A stretch of DNA of 64,000 bases from Denticeps clupeoides (lineage: Eukaryota > Chordata > Actinopteri > Clupeiformes > Denticipitidae): contig NC_041720.1 in NCBI RefSeq assembly GCF_900700375.1, positions 21,500,345 through 21,564,344 on the forward strand, written 5' to 3'. Positions 56,131 through 64,000 of this stretch are shown here, one piece after another (position 1 is the first letter of the stretch; each line of letters starts with the position of its first letter). The translations under genes and the position numbers were made by a program. The notes under the pieces were generated by a model that was not told the DNA's origin, made no database searches, and saw only the letters and a list, made by a program, of their open reading frames with translations.

Positions 56131-57232
56131 CTACTTGCTTTGAGGACAAAAGGAGAAGATGGTCCAGACGCCACAAAAAATGGCAACTAGGCTACGAGCC
56201 AAGAAGGGCGTGCCACTTAAGAGTAGCCTCTTCGTAGCCCATGTTGGTGACGTCCTTCTCCATCCTGAAGTCGAGTTCAGCTTGGGTTTTACGGAAGACA
56301 CCCTGGGGAGTGAAGTCCGTCCCCCTCCGGATGAGAGCGGCCCTTGCATCCCAGATGGCAGATTTGGTAATGCTAACGACCTCCCACACCCGAAGGGCTG
56401 TTGACCCCACTGGTCCACTGTCCACAATGTGCACAAATGGCGCATCAGGAAACTCAGCCACAGACGTACGAGGTATTGGTGGGGGTGCTCGTGAGGAGCG
56501 ACCAGACAGCGACAAAGCTGCGAGAGGTAGAGGCAATCGAGTTTAAGAGGGATGTCAGGTACATCTCTCCCCCCCTCCTCTTTCCTCAGGTACATTACTT
56601 CACGCCTCACATACTTATACCTGCCCCCCCAGATCAAGCTGAAAACATCCTTTGTTAAACCCCGTTTCATAGCACGGGGAAGGGGGTACACCTGTGCAGG
56701 GTAGAGCAATGTGGGCAGAATGTCCACCTTTTAACACAAGTACCTTTCCGAGGAAGGAGAGGGACCTCCCCTTCCACAACCCCATCTTCCGTCTGGCCTT
56801 AGCCAAGCGTTCTTCCCAGTTGGCCTGGGCCGCCCCTTCAGACTGGAAGAGGATGCCCAAGACTTTAAGAGAGCCTTCACATTGGGGTAAGTCCCCGAAA
56901 AGGTCCTCCCTGCCCTTCCAGCCACCAAAGTACTTAACCACCGACTTTTGAAGATTAAGTGCTGCGCCGGAAGCTCTGCCGAACGCCTGGACCAGGTCCA
57001 GCGCCTGACCGAGGGACCGGCTCGAGCATGCAAATATGGTGGTATCGTCCGCATACTGAGCCAGTTTAACCCTTAAACCACCTCTCCCTGGAAGCAGCAG
57101 ACCATCCACTGTGGGACTGGCACGGATGGCAGCTGCCAGGGGTTCGATGTAAAGAGCATATCCTCCGCCCATGCGATCGCATCCCGGATCAGGTGTAAAT
57201 TCCAGAATGCAGATAGTCCAGGGACACCGCAT
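56131..57232 (-). pseudogene. Tx1-family ORF2, C-terminal half
   Basis: YALYIEPLAAAIRASPTVDG, LRVKLAQYADDTTIFACSSR (palm motif C), FGRASGAALNLQKSVVKYFG, then SLSFLGKVLVLKG, PRAMKRGLTKDVFSLIWGGR, EGGRDVPDIPLKLDCLYLSQ, and in another frame TDFTPQGVFRKTQAELDFRM to the end. Read in three frames with overlaps at about 56720 and 56430. The junction LCTLWT/VDQWG near 56400 skips sequence that is present in the copy at 63462-64000. Confidence 0.75.
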
Positions 57233-58869
57233 GTCTGGTCAACATGGACCAGACTGGTCATAACTTTCTTCAGGCGCTCAGTCAGTATCTTTGCAATGAG
57301 CTTTGCATCAACGCAAAGCATGGTCAGGGGTCTCCAGTTGGCCAAGTCAGCTTTATTGCCTTTCTTGTACAACAAGGAGAGCACACCTGACCTCATACTT
57401 TTTGTCAGCTTCCCTTGGCTCAGCACCTCTTCAATAACCATAAATAACTCTGGTCCCACGACATCCCAAAATGAAATATAAAATTCCACTGGGAGTCCAT
57501 CCAGGCCCGGAGTTTTCCGGCAATTCATGCAATGAATTACCTTGGTGACTTCTTCTAAGGTAATGGGAGCCTCTAGGCTACCCCGGGCATCACTAGGAAG
57601 AACCTTCTCTAGCTTGGCCAGGAAACCTGAGCTCCCAACCGGGTCTGTACTCCGTTTTATAAAAACCTTTTTAACAAACGAAGTTGCAACCTCTAGCATC
57701 TGGGATGTGTCCGTGAGAGACTCCCCATGTTGGTTGCGGAGAGTTTCAAAACTTTTCTCCGCTTTGGAGTCTCTCACTTTATTGAAGAAAAATGCAGTAC
57801 ATTTTTCATTTTCTTCCAACTTTTGACATCTGGCACGGAACAAGGAGGTTTTGGCCTGCTGCTCATGCAGCTGCCGCAAACAATCCTTGAGTTCCGTGGT
57901 CCTACCGGGATTAAAATTCCCCCCATTGTTAAAACGAGAGTACAGTTCCTGCAACTCCTCCTCTAAACGTGTGATACGCCAGCGCTGGGAGGCTCTGCGC
58001 TGTTTTGAGTAGTTGATGGTGAGGGTCTTGATTTTACTCTTGACCCCTTCCCACCAATCTATCACAGAGGAGCCAGGATCTCTGTACTCGGTCCAAAGCT
58101 TAAACTGATCTAAAAACAGCTCCCTGTACTCCTTCTCTTCTAAGAGAGAGATGTTGAATTTCCAGTAGCCAGGACCATGGGCTGGGGCATCGATAGTAAT
58201 CTTTGCCTCCAGCATCACATGATCCGATGGCCACTGGGGAGACAGGGAGACCGCTTTGAACCGCATGGGGGGTGCTGCTAAAATGTAGTCGATATGACTA
58301 CAAGAGCCACGGGTATTGTGCCAGGTCATTCCCAGATCACTAGGGTTGCAAAACTTGAAACCGTCAGTTAGGTTGAAATTACGCACAAACTTAATAAAAT
58401 GTGGAATACTGACATCACTTTTCCCTTCGAGGAAGATGTTGAAGTCCCCCCCAATGACGAGATGTCTGGATGTTAAACAAAAGGGGACCAACTGCTCTAA
58501 CAGCTCTATGCGAGAGGTGGCTTTCACTGGAGCGTAGACGCACAGAACTCTAATGTGCTGCCCCCTCCATGTGGCGTCCACCCCCAACACCCTTCCGGGA
58601 AGAACCGTGAAGGGGCTTATACTTTGAAAGGCGTGGTACCCAAAAAGGATTCCCACGCCTGAAGAATGGACGCCACCCACACTCCAGTGAGACTCACCCA
58701 AGTTCCAGTTCTGGGTGAATATGGCCACATCTCGCTGGTCCCGGAGGTGAGCTTCCTGCAGTAAACACAGGTCAAAGGGAGAGGATGCCAGTTGGTTAAA
58801 AACAGCTGTGCGTTTTACGAAATTTTTCAACCCTCTGACGTTCAATGTTAAAATTTTTAACTCGGCCAT
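57073..58869 (-). CDS. Tx1-family ORF2, endonuclease and N-terminal RT (598 codons)
   Basis: Starts at MAELKILTLNVRGLKNFVKR (ATG at 58869). AP-endonuclease motifs: LNVRGL, LLQEAHL, RVLCVYAP, LVIGGDFNIFLEG, THIDYIL-type CSHIDYILA, and WPSDHVMLEA near residue 215. A helical linker follows, then RT motifs KTPGLDGLPVEFYISFWDVV, GVLSLLYKKGNKADLANWRP, LTMLCVDAKLIAKILTERLK and VHVDQTCGVPG. After AIAWAED (near 57160) the sequence jumps past the catalytic motif A, so no active RT is encoded. Tx1/L1-type ORF2 is normally about 1,200-1,300 residues. Confidence 0.8.
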   Translation of the reverse strand: MAELKILTLNVRGLKNFVKRTAVFNQLASSPFDLCLLQEAHLRDQRDVAIFTQNWNLGESHWSVGGVHSSGVGILFGYHAFQSISPFTVLPGRVLGVDATWRGQHIRVLCVYAPVKATSRIELLEQLVPFCLTSRHLVIGGDFNIFLEGKSDVSIPHFIKFVRNFNLTDGFKFCNPSDLGMTWHNTRGSCSHIDYILAAPPMRFKAVSLSPQWPSDHVMLEAKITIDAPAHGPGYWKFNISLLEEKEYRELFLDQFKLWTEYRDPGSSVIDWWEGVKSKIKTLTINYSKQRRASQRWRITRLEEELQELYSRFNNGGNFNPGRTTELKDCLRQLHEQQAKTSLFRARCQKLEENEKCTAFFFNKVRDSKAEKSFETLRNQHGESLTDTSQMLEVATSFVKKVFIKRSTDPVGSSGFLAKLEKVLPSDARGSLEAPITLEEVTKVIHCMNCRKTPGLDGLPVEFYISFWDVVGPELFMVIEEVLSQGKLTKSMRSGVLSLLYKKGNKADLANWRPLTMLCVDAKLIAKILTERLKKVMTSLVHVDQTCGVPGLSAFWNLHLIRDAIAWAEDMLFTSNPWQLPSVPVPQWMVCCFQGEVV

Positions 58870-59204
58870 GGGGGGTTAAAAAATTAAAATGAATAAAATT
58901 ATTTCTAAAAACATAAAACCCATAAAATAATAAATAAATAAAATTATAAAACCCCAGCCATAAAACCCCCCTTCACCCAACCACCCCACCCGCAAACTCC
59001 ATCAGCCTCCAGAGACCCTCATCAATATAGTCTAACTGAAGTTTTTCTTCCCAATCCACTCCGGGTCCCTCCACAGGCTGACTGGACAGATGGGGAGGGG
59101 GTGGAGGGGCTAAAAATCCTTCTCCCGGGGTGTCGTCTTCTCGGTCCTTACTTGGCGAGGCCCTGGCTGGAGAAAGGGCCTCTTCTGGTGTCTCAGCCTC
59201 CCTT

Positions 59205-60362
59205 CTACTTTGCTTGTTCGTGGTGTCTTTTTTTAAACTTCCCTTTTCTTTTGGGGGGTCTGGTTGCCGGGGTCTCTGGAACCACAGCCGACTCTGCACC
59301 CTTGGTAGCCAGAATCGCCTGAGCCCCCTGCGGCTGACTTTGGACCTCTTCACGTTGGGGGGATTCCACCAGAGTGTCCGAATACAGTGGTTTGTATTGG
59401 GGGCAGGCCCGGGCCAGATGGTTATCCCCGCCGCAGATCTTGCAGCGGCGTGGCCTGGTGCAGTCTTTGGCCATGTGGCCTTTGTCCAGGCAATTCCTGC
59501 ACTTCATATTGGTGCAGGCGTCAGCTGTGTGACCCCTCCCCAGACAAAGTTTGCAGAAGGGAGGCTGCTGCGGATAAAAAAGGTAACCTCTGTTCCCTTC
59601 AATAGTAAAATGGGGTGGCACAATCCGTCTGGAGCCGAGGGATCGGGACGTAGCCGGGCCTGGAACTGGCGTCTCCCATTCCATATGCCCAGCTCGTCCC
59701 GCATCTCCTGATGGCCAGGCTAAAGTTCAACGTATTGTTGAAGGAATTTCCTGACGGTTTCTGCAGGTAAAAAGGGGTTGAAGACGTGGACGGTGATGAT
59801 CTTTTTATCAGCCCACCAGAGCTGTTCCACTACGTAGTTCCTCAACCCCTCTTCTTTCTTATCTCTGCATACCTCCAGCATGGTCCTAAATCTTCCATCG
59901 GCGAGGACAGTGACGTCAACGAAGCGCTGGGGACCATTCCTCTGTACACAAACGATGTCATTCGCCTTTAAGCTCAGGACTCCGAACAGGACCTCCCTGA
60001 TAAATGGTACCCTCTCAGGGAAGCCCTGGGGGTCTGCTCCCACCACCGAAACCTCAGAGTGTTCTTCACTCTCGTCGCTGCCACCTCGGTGGAGGGGCTG
60101 TCTCTGTTTTGAGTCCCCCGGTTGAGACCTCTGCTACAGGTTTATCTTCCTTAATAACTTCTTCCGCTTTCGAAACCTGCTGCTTCACCTCCTTCTCTTT
60201 TGTTGAATGGCTGTGCTGGTCCCACTCCCGAATGGTCCCCATTTCCTTCTTCCTCGCCGACTGGACTTTAGCTGGAGGCATGCTACCTGCTGCTCCTGCC
60301 AGGTCTTTCGTCGCTGTCATCATCGTTGCCGCCTTCTTCCTGGCCTTAACTCCAGACTCCAT
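59205..60362 (-). pseudogene. Tx1-family ORF1 with three CCHC knuckles
   Basis: MESGVKARKKAATMMTATKD (ATG at 60362) starts a lysine/glutamate-rich N-terminus. After a frame change near 60060 it reads FPERVPFIREVLFGVLSLKA, DIVCVQRNGPQRFVDVTVLA, and after another near 59710 RRIVPPHFTIEGNRGYLFYP. The knuckles are CKLCLGRGHTADAC, CRNCLDKGHMAKDC and CKICGGDNHLARAC. ORF1 of such LINEs binds the element's RNA. A basic tail ends at 59205. The EGNRGYLFYP-knuckle order mirrors [12 protein letters not shown]-knuckle in the Keno-like ORF1, supporting common ancestry. Confidence 0.8.
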
Positions 60363-60806
60363 TTTAGGAAGGGGTGCAGAGCCCTAAAAAGGGCTCTGTA
60401 AGTGCTGAGCCTTTGAAAAGGCTGTTGGAAAAAAAGTGCTGGGTGTTCAAATTCAAATTCAAATTTTATTTGTCACATACACAGTCATACACGGTATGAT
60501 GTGCAGTGAAATGCTTTCTGCAACTGCTAAAGACCACAGTATTGCAAATGTTGCAAGTAAACAGTGAACCAATATGCAAATATTGCAAACATAACCAAGT
60601 ATTACACTTTTACGTCTTTAACATAAAATATGTGTAACTGGTAGGGTGAAGGTGTGCAAATGAGTTACAGTTTTTACAATGTTTAAAGAAAGAAGAAAGA
60701 GCCATAAAGAAAGAGCAGTAAGGACCTAAAAAGCGCAGAGTCATTTTGTGCAAAGTGGTTTTGTGCAAAAGAGTCCGGAGTGATTGGAGGTGAAAGTGCA
60801 TGAGTT

Positions 60807-62843
60807 CTATGTACTGTTGTTGAGAGCTTGGACAGCCTGCGGGAAGAAGCTCCTCCTCATTCTCTCTGTGTTGGACTTCAGGGAGCGAAAGCACTTCCCT
60901 GATCGCAGCAGAGAGAAGAGTCCATTGTTGGGGTGGGTGAGGTCCTTCACTATCTTCCTGGCCCTGGTGCAGCACCGTTTGCTGTAGATAGATTGAAGGT
61001 CAGGGAGCTTGGTACGGATGATTCGTTCGGCTGATCGAACCACCCTCTGTAGGGCTCGCCTGTCCTTCATGGTGCTGTTCCCGAACCAGGTTGAGATATT
61101 TCCCGTCAGGATGCTCTCTATGGTGCAGGAGTAGAAGTTCCTGAGCACCTTGGAGGGCAGTCTGAAGTCTCTCAGGTGTCTGAGGTGGTAGAGACGCTGC
61201 CGGGCCTTTTTCACCACGGTGTTGATGTGACAGGACCATGACAGGTCCTGCGTGATGTAAACACCGAGGTAACGGAAGCTGTCCACTCTCTCCACTGGGC
61301 TCCTATTGATGACAGGGGTCTGGTAGGTCCTCTCCTGCTTTGTACTGAAGTCCACTATTAACTCCTCTGTCTTGCTGACGTTCAGGTGGAGATTGTTCCT
61401 CTGGCACCAGTTCGCCAGATTTCCAACCTCCTCCAGGTAGGCCATCTCATCGTTGTCAGAGATCAGGCCCACCACGACAGTGTCGTCAGCAAACTTGATG
61501 ATAGTGGTGGAGTTAGTAGTGGCTGTACAGTCATGGGTGTACAGGGAGTACAGCAGGGGGCTCAAAACACAGCCCTGGGGGGTTCCAGTGCTGAGGGTGA
61601 TGGAGGTTGAGACATGTCCACCCATCCTTACTGCCTGTGGTCTCCCGGTTAGGAAGTTGGAGATCCACTGACAGAGAGATGAGCTGAGTCCCAGGTGCTC
61701 CAGCTTGGTGGTGAGTGTGGAAGGGATTATTGTGTTAAATGCTGAACTGTAGTCAATGAAGAGCATTTTAACATAATTTCCCTTCCGAGTGTCCAGGTGG
61801 GTGAGTGCAGTATGGAGGAGATGTGATATGGCGTCATCCGTGGACCGGTTGGGACGGTATGCAAACTGTAGTGGGTCGAGTGTATCTGGTAGTGAAGAAA
61901 TGATGAAGTCTCTGACCAGCCGTTCAAAGATCTTCATCACTACTGAGGTGAGGGCTACAGGGCGGTAGTCGTTGAGGGAGGCAGGATGGGTTTTCTTGGG
62001 GACCGGAACAATGATGGACTCCTTGAAGCATGTGGGGATCACCGACTGAGATAGAGAGAGGTTGAATATCTCTGTAAACACAGGTGCTAGCTGGTCCGCG
62101 CAGGCTCTGAGGATTCTCCCCGAGATGCCGTCTGGTCCTGTTGCCTTCCTGGTGTTCACTCTCTTGAAGGCTCTCCTCACGTCATGCTCGGTGATGACGA
62201 ACGCGTTCTCGGTGCTGGCAGTGTCCTCCCGTCTGCAGCTGTTGGAGCCGCTAGCCGTAGCTTTGCTAGTGCCTTTAGCTGCAGCCTCGAAGCGAGCATA
62301 GAACGTATTTAGCTCGTCTGCCAGAGATACGTCCGCGTTCGTCATACCGGATGTTGGTGCTTTATAGTCCGTTATTGTCCGTAGTCCCCGCCACAGGCTC
62401 CTAGAGTCACTCTGTTCGAGTTGTGACTCCAGTTTCTTCCCGTAGCGCTGCTTCGCCTCCTTCACCGCTTTCCTGACGCTGTATGATGCAGCCTTGTATG
62501 GTTCCATGTCCCCGGAAGTGAGCCCTGCGTTATAGGTCGCGGTGCGAGATTTCAGAGCGTCGCGGATGGTTTTATCCACCCACGGCTTCTGGTTGGGAAA
62601 CGTTCTGACGATCGTTTTCTGAACTGTGTCATCCGTTAGTTTCCCAATGAAACTCACAACCGCTTCCGCAAACTCACTGATGTTTCCGGAACTACTCTGG
62701 AACATGCCCCAGTCTGCGTCCTGAAGAGCGGCCACCGATTGGTCCGTCCAGCGTGCCACCTCCCTCTGACCCGGAACTTTCCTGTTTAAGCCTTTGTTTG
62801 TATTTAGGCATGAGGAAGATGGCGGCGTGGTCGGATTTTCCAA
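60807..62843 (-). CDS. Rex1 ORF: reverse transcriptase, 678 open codons
   Basis: Open from 62843 to 60807. True translation continues from the endonuclease frame upstream, so the first about 20 residues (MENPTTPPSSSC) are probably out of frame; homology begins near VPGQREVARWTDQSVAALQD. RT motifs: FKRVNTRKATGPDGISGRIL, SLNDYRPVALTSVVMKIFER, motif A KMLFIDYSSAFNTIIPSTLT, motif B GTPQGCVLSPLLYSLYTHDC, motif C IIKFADDTVVVGLISDNDEM, then WCQRNNLHLNVSKTEELIVD and SFRYLGVYITQDLSWSCHIN. All catalytic aspartates are present. This is the best-preserved polymerase in the window. Confidence 0.9.
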   Translation of the reverse strand: MENPTTPPSSSCLNTNKGLNRKVPGQREVARWTDQSVAALQDADWGMFQSSSGNISEFAEAVVSFIGKLTDDTVQKTIVRTFPNQKPWVDKTIRDALKSRTATYNAGLTSGDMEPYKAASYSVRKAVKEAKQRYGKKLESQLEQSDSRSLWRGLRTITDYKAPTSGMTNADVSLADELNTFYARFEAAAKGTSKATASGSNSCRREDTASTENAFVITEHDVRRAFKRVNTRKATGPDGISGRILRACADQLAPVFTEIFNLSLSQSVIPTCFKESIIVPVPKKTHPASLNDYRPVALTSVVMKIFERLVRDFIISSLPDTLDPLQFAYRPNRSTDDAISHLLHTALTHLDTRKGNYVKMLFIDYSSAFNTIIPSTLTTKLEHLGLSSSLCQWISNFLTGRPQAVRMGGHVSTSITLSTGTPQGCVLSPLLYSLYTHDCTATTNSTTIIKFADDTVVVGLISDNDEMAYLEEVGNLANWCQRNNLHLNVSKTEELIVDFSTKQERTYQTPVINRSPVERVDSFRYLGVYITQDLSWSCHINTVVKKARQRLYHLRHLRDFRLPSKVLRNFYSCTIESILTGNISTWFGNSTMKDRRALQRVVRSAERIIRTKLPDLQSIYSKRCCTRARKIVKDLTHPNNGLFSLLRSGKCFRSLKSNTERMRRSFFPQAVQALNNST

Positions 62844-63460
62844 ATGGTGGACGAGATTGTGCCCTGTATCCGTCCTTTATTGTCGTGTAGCAATGGTACA
62901 GTGTCCTTTCGCCCCTGGTGGGGCAGGTGATGTGCTGATGAAAGTTCGGCGCTGCGCGTTTGAGGCTGGCATTATTAAAATCTCCTGCCACAATAAGCGC
63001 AGCGTCCCGGTGCTGTGTTTGGTGCTGTGTGAGCGCCTCCTGCAGTTCGCCTATGGCAGTGTCCGTGTCCGCTTTCGGCGGAATGTAAGCGGCGCTGATG
63101 ATGACCGATGTAAACTCCCGAGGAAGGTAAAAAGGACGACACTTGATGGACAGTAGTTCCAGATTCGGCGAGCACGAGTGTGTGAGGGGAGAAATTGAAT
63201 TACACCAGTTCCTATTTACCATCAAACACACTCCGCCTCCCCTTGTCTTCCCCGAGTCGTGTGTCCTGTCCATGCGGTGGACCGAGAAGAACTCGGCCGG
63301 CTGGATGGCGTGGTCCGGCACCACTGGGTTCAGCCATATCTCGGTGAAGCAGAGGAGGTTGCAGTCCCGGATGTCTCTCTGGAACTTTACCCTGGCCCTG
63401 AGGTCATCGAGCTTGTTCTCCAGTGACTGGACGTTGGCGAGCAGGATGCTAGGCAGAGTA
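62692..63460 (-). CDS. Rex1 ORF: AP-endonuclease part
   Basis: LLANVQSLENKLDDLRARVK, RDCNLLCFTE, WMDRTHDSGKTRGGG-like HRMDRTHDSGKTRGGGVCLM, VIISAAYIPPKADTDTAIGE, ALIVAGDFNNASLKRAAPNF and FGKSDHAAIFLMPKYKQRLK. It joins the RT frame at about 62780, where the A run in CAGGAAAGTTCC appears one base too long for the family reading QE-VP. If that base is a consensus error, the element may encode a continuous protein. Confidence 0.8.
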
Positions 63461-63461
63461 A

Positions 63462-64000
63462 ATATTGTTACACTGGGACTGTGGGCACTTGGGGTGCCTG
63501 GTCAGTCCATGCCTGTGCAGGACCTCTCTTACTGGCAGCTTGCCGTGGAGGCAACGCCAGTTGAGGTCTTGCAGACGGTGATCTAACTCAGGTGGCTGAA
63601 TCCTGGCCCAAGTGCCTTCCTCAAGCCCCAAAAGGGCTTGAGTACCCCTTGTACTGAGCAGAGTCTTATACAAGACCCTATGCTTCAGCAAGGCTTCACC
63701 GAGACCGTCTGCCTGGATGGACTTACCCAGTCTAACAGCATACCTGTAGTGGGAAGGCAGCATCTCGGCCTTGGGAACAGCGTTTGTCCACAATGTGCAC
63801 AAATGGCGCATCGGGAAACTCAGCCACAGACGTACGAGGTATTGGTGGGGGTGCTCGTGAGGAGCGACCAGACGGCGACAAAGCTGCGAGAGGTAGAGGC
63901 AATCGAGTTTAAGAGGGATGTCAGGTACATCTCTCCCCCCCTCCTCCTTCCTCAGGTACATTACTTCACGCCTCACATACTCATACCTGCCCCCCCAGAT
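63462..64000 (-). mobile_element. Tx1-family LINE, C-terminal ORF2 piece (cut by window edge)
   Basis: RREVMYLRKEEGGRDVPDIP, LKLDCLYLSQLCRRLVAPHE, HPHQYLVRLWLSFPMRHLCT, LSTRGTQALLGLEEGTWARI, RLQDLNWRCLHGKLPVREVL and HRHGLTRHPKCPQSQC. Over the shared part (63787-64000 against 56391-56610) only a few bases differ, so the family was recently active. It ends abruptly where Rex1 begins. Confidence 0.85.

Larger units (their letters stand above)
55950..60450 (-). mobile_element. Tx1-clade LINE (second family), long but internally deleted
   Basis: Minus strand. It includes a short 5' UTR, ORF1 with three zinc knuckles, ORF2 endonuclease and RT, and a C-terminal region to about 56131, followed by an AT-rich tail (55950-56130). 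Differs from the Keno-like family in sequence. Two internal deletions are inferred: in the RT palm (motifs A and B absent near 57070-57240) and in the C-terminal region near 56400, by comparison with 63462-64000. Its 5' side abuts a Rex1 tail at 60451. Confidence 0.8.
60451..63461 (-). mobile_element. Rex1/Babar LINE, near complete
   Basis: Minus strand. It starts at about 63461 with LLANVQSLENKLDDLRARVK and ends with a tail of AAATTTG-type repeats (60451-60475). Length 3.0 kb, close to full coding length for Rex1. Only one frame change was found. It lies between two copies of the second Tx1 family (5' side 63462-64000, 3' side 60450). Confidence 0.85.

Noticed and set aside
59504-59711. Plus-strand open frames opposite ORF1 of the Tx1-family LINE (59130-59711)
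   Set aside because: Shadow frames of the minus-strand ORF1 with its CCHC knuckles.

Overview
This is vertebrate, most likely teleost, nuclear DNA. The evidence is the repeat content: Rex1/Babar and L2-clade LINEs, a Tx1-clade LINE tied to U2 snRNA, a Zisupton-like DNA transposon, hAT and piggyBac elements, and tRNA-derived SINEs of types common in fish. The split exons, AATAAA signals and AT-rich non-coding stretches rule out a prokaryote. The SINE types recall clupeomorph fish, but I cannot name the species. There is no intact ordinary host gene. The only host-like coding sequence is the 3' end of a SAMD3-like family gene (26740-28260, and again at 1-214).

The largest-scale feature is that 1-20950 recurs at 28048-48983 in the same order and orientation, with almost only single-base and short-repeat differences. 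Copy 1 stops at a run of exactly 13 N (20951-20963), just before a CT microsatellite. I read this as two overlapping contigs (probably two haplotypes) that a scaffolder placed side by side without merging, not as a biological duplication. The paired annotations below then describe one locus twice.

The repeated locus, read on the minus strand, is a decayed array of linked U2 snRNA and 5S rRNA genes. U2 pieces lie at 20720-20761, 5558-5688 and 3836-3960; 5S-like genes at 5303-5420, 4044-4161 and 2241-2358. A U2 5' end lies on the plus strand at 1266-1296, and a U5-like piece at 19714-19778. The U2 genes have been hit repeatedly. A Tx1-clade, Keno-like LINE ends in poly(A) exactly at an internal U2 position. 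A 1.16 kb LTR mini-element sits in the U2 3' stem-loop with a 5-bp target duplication. A SINE and an LTR interrupt another U2 at 48753-49684. Rex1 copies lie in the spacers.

The Keno-like LINE (19713 down to 5689) is split inside its reverse transcriptase by a 10.4 kb Zisupton-like transposon (6847-17211) flanked by the 8-bp repeat GCTGCAGC. Its multi-exon gene (C2H2 finger, cysteine clusters, SAP, Ulp1-like end) is decayed and carries a full-length 3.6 kb L2 with 9-bp target duplications.

20964-28047 holds Ty3/gypsy fossils, a 1.84 kb hAT element with SINEs and a MITE inside it, microsatellites, and the SAMD3-like exons. 48984-64000 is a pile of LINEs: an L2, three or four copies of a second Tx1 family with three zinc knuckles in ORF1, and a near-complete Rex1 with a 678-codon open frame. 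An LTR candidate and a piggyBac transposase lie between them. Single-base indels are frequent, so some frame breaks may be consensus errors.
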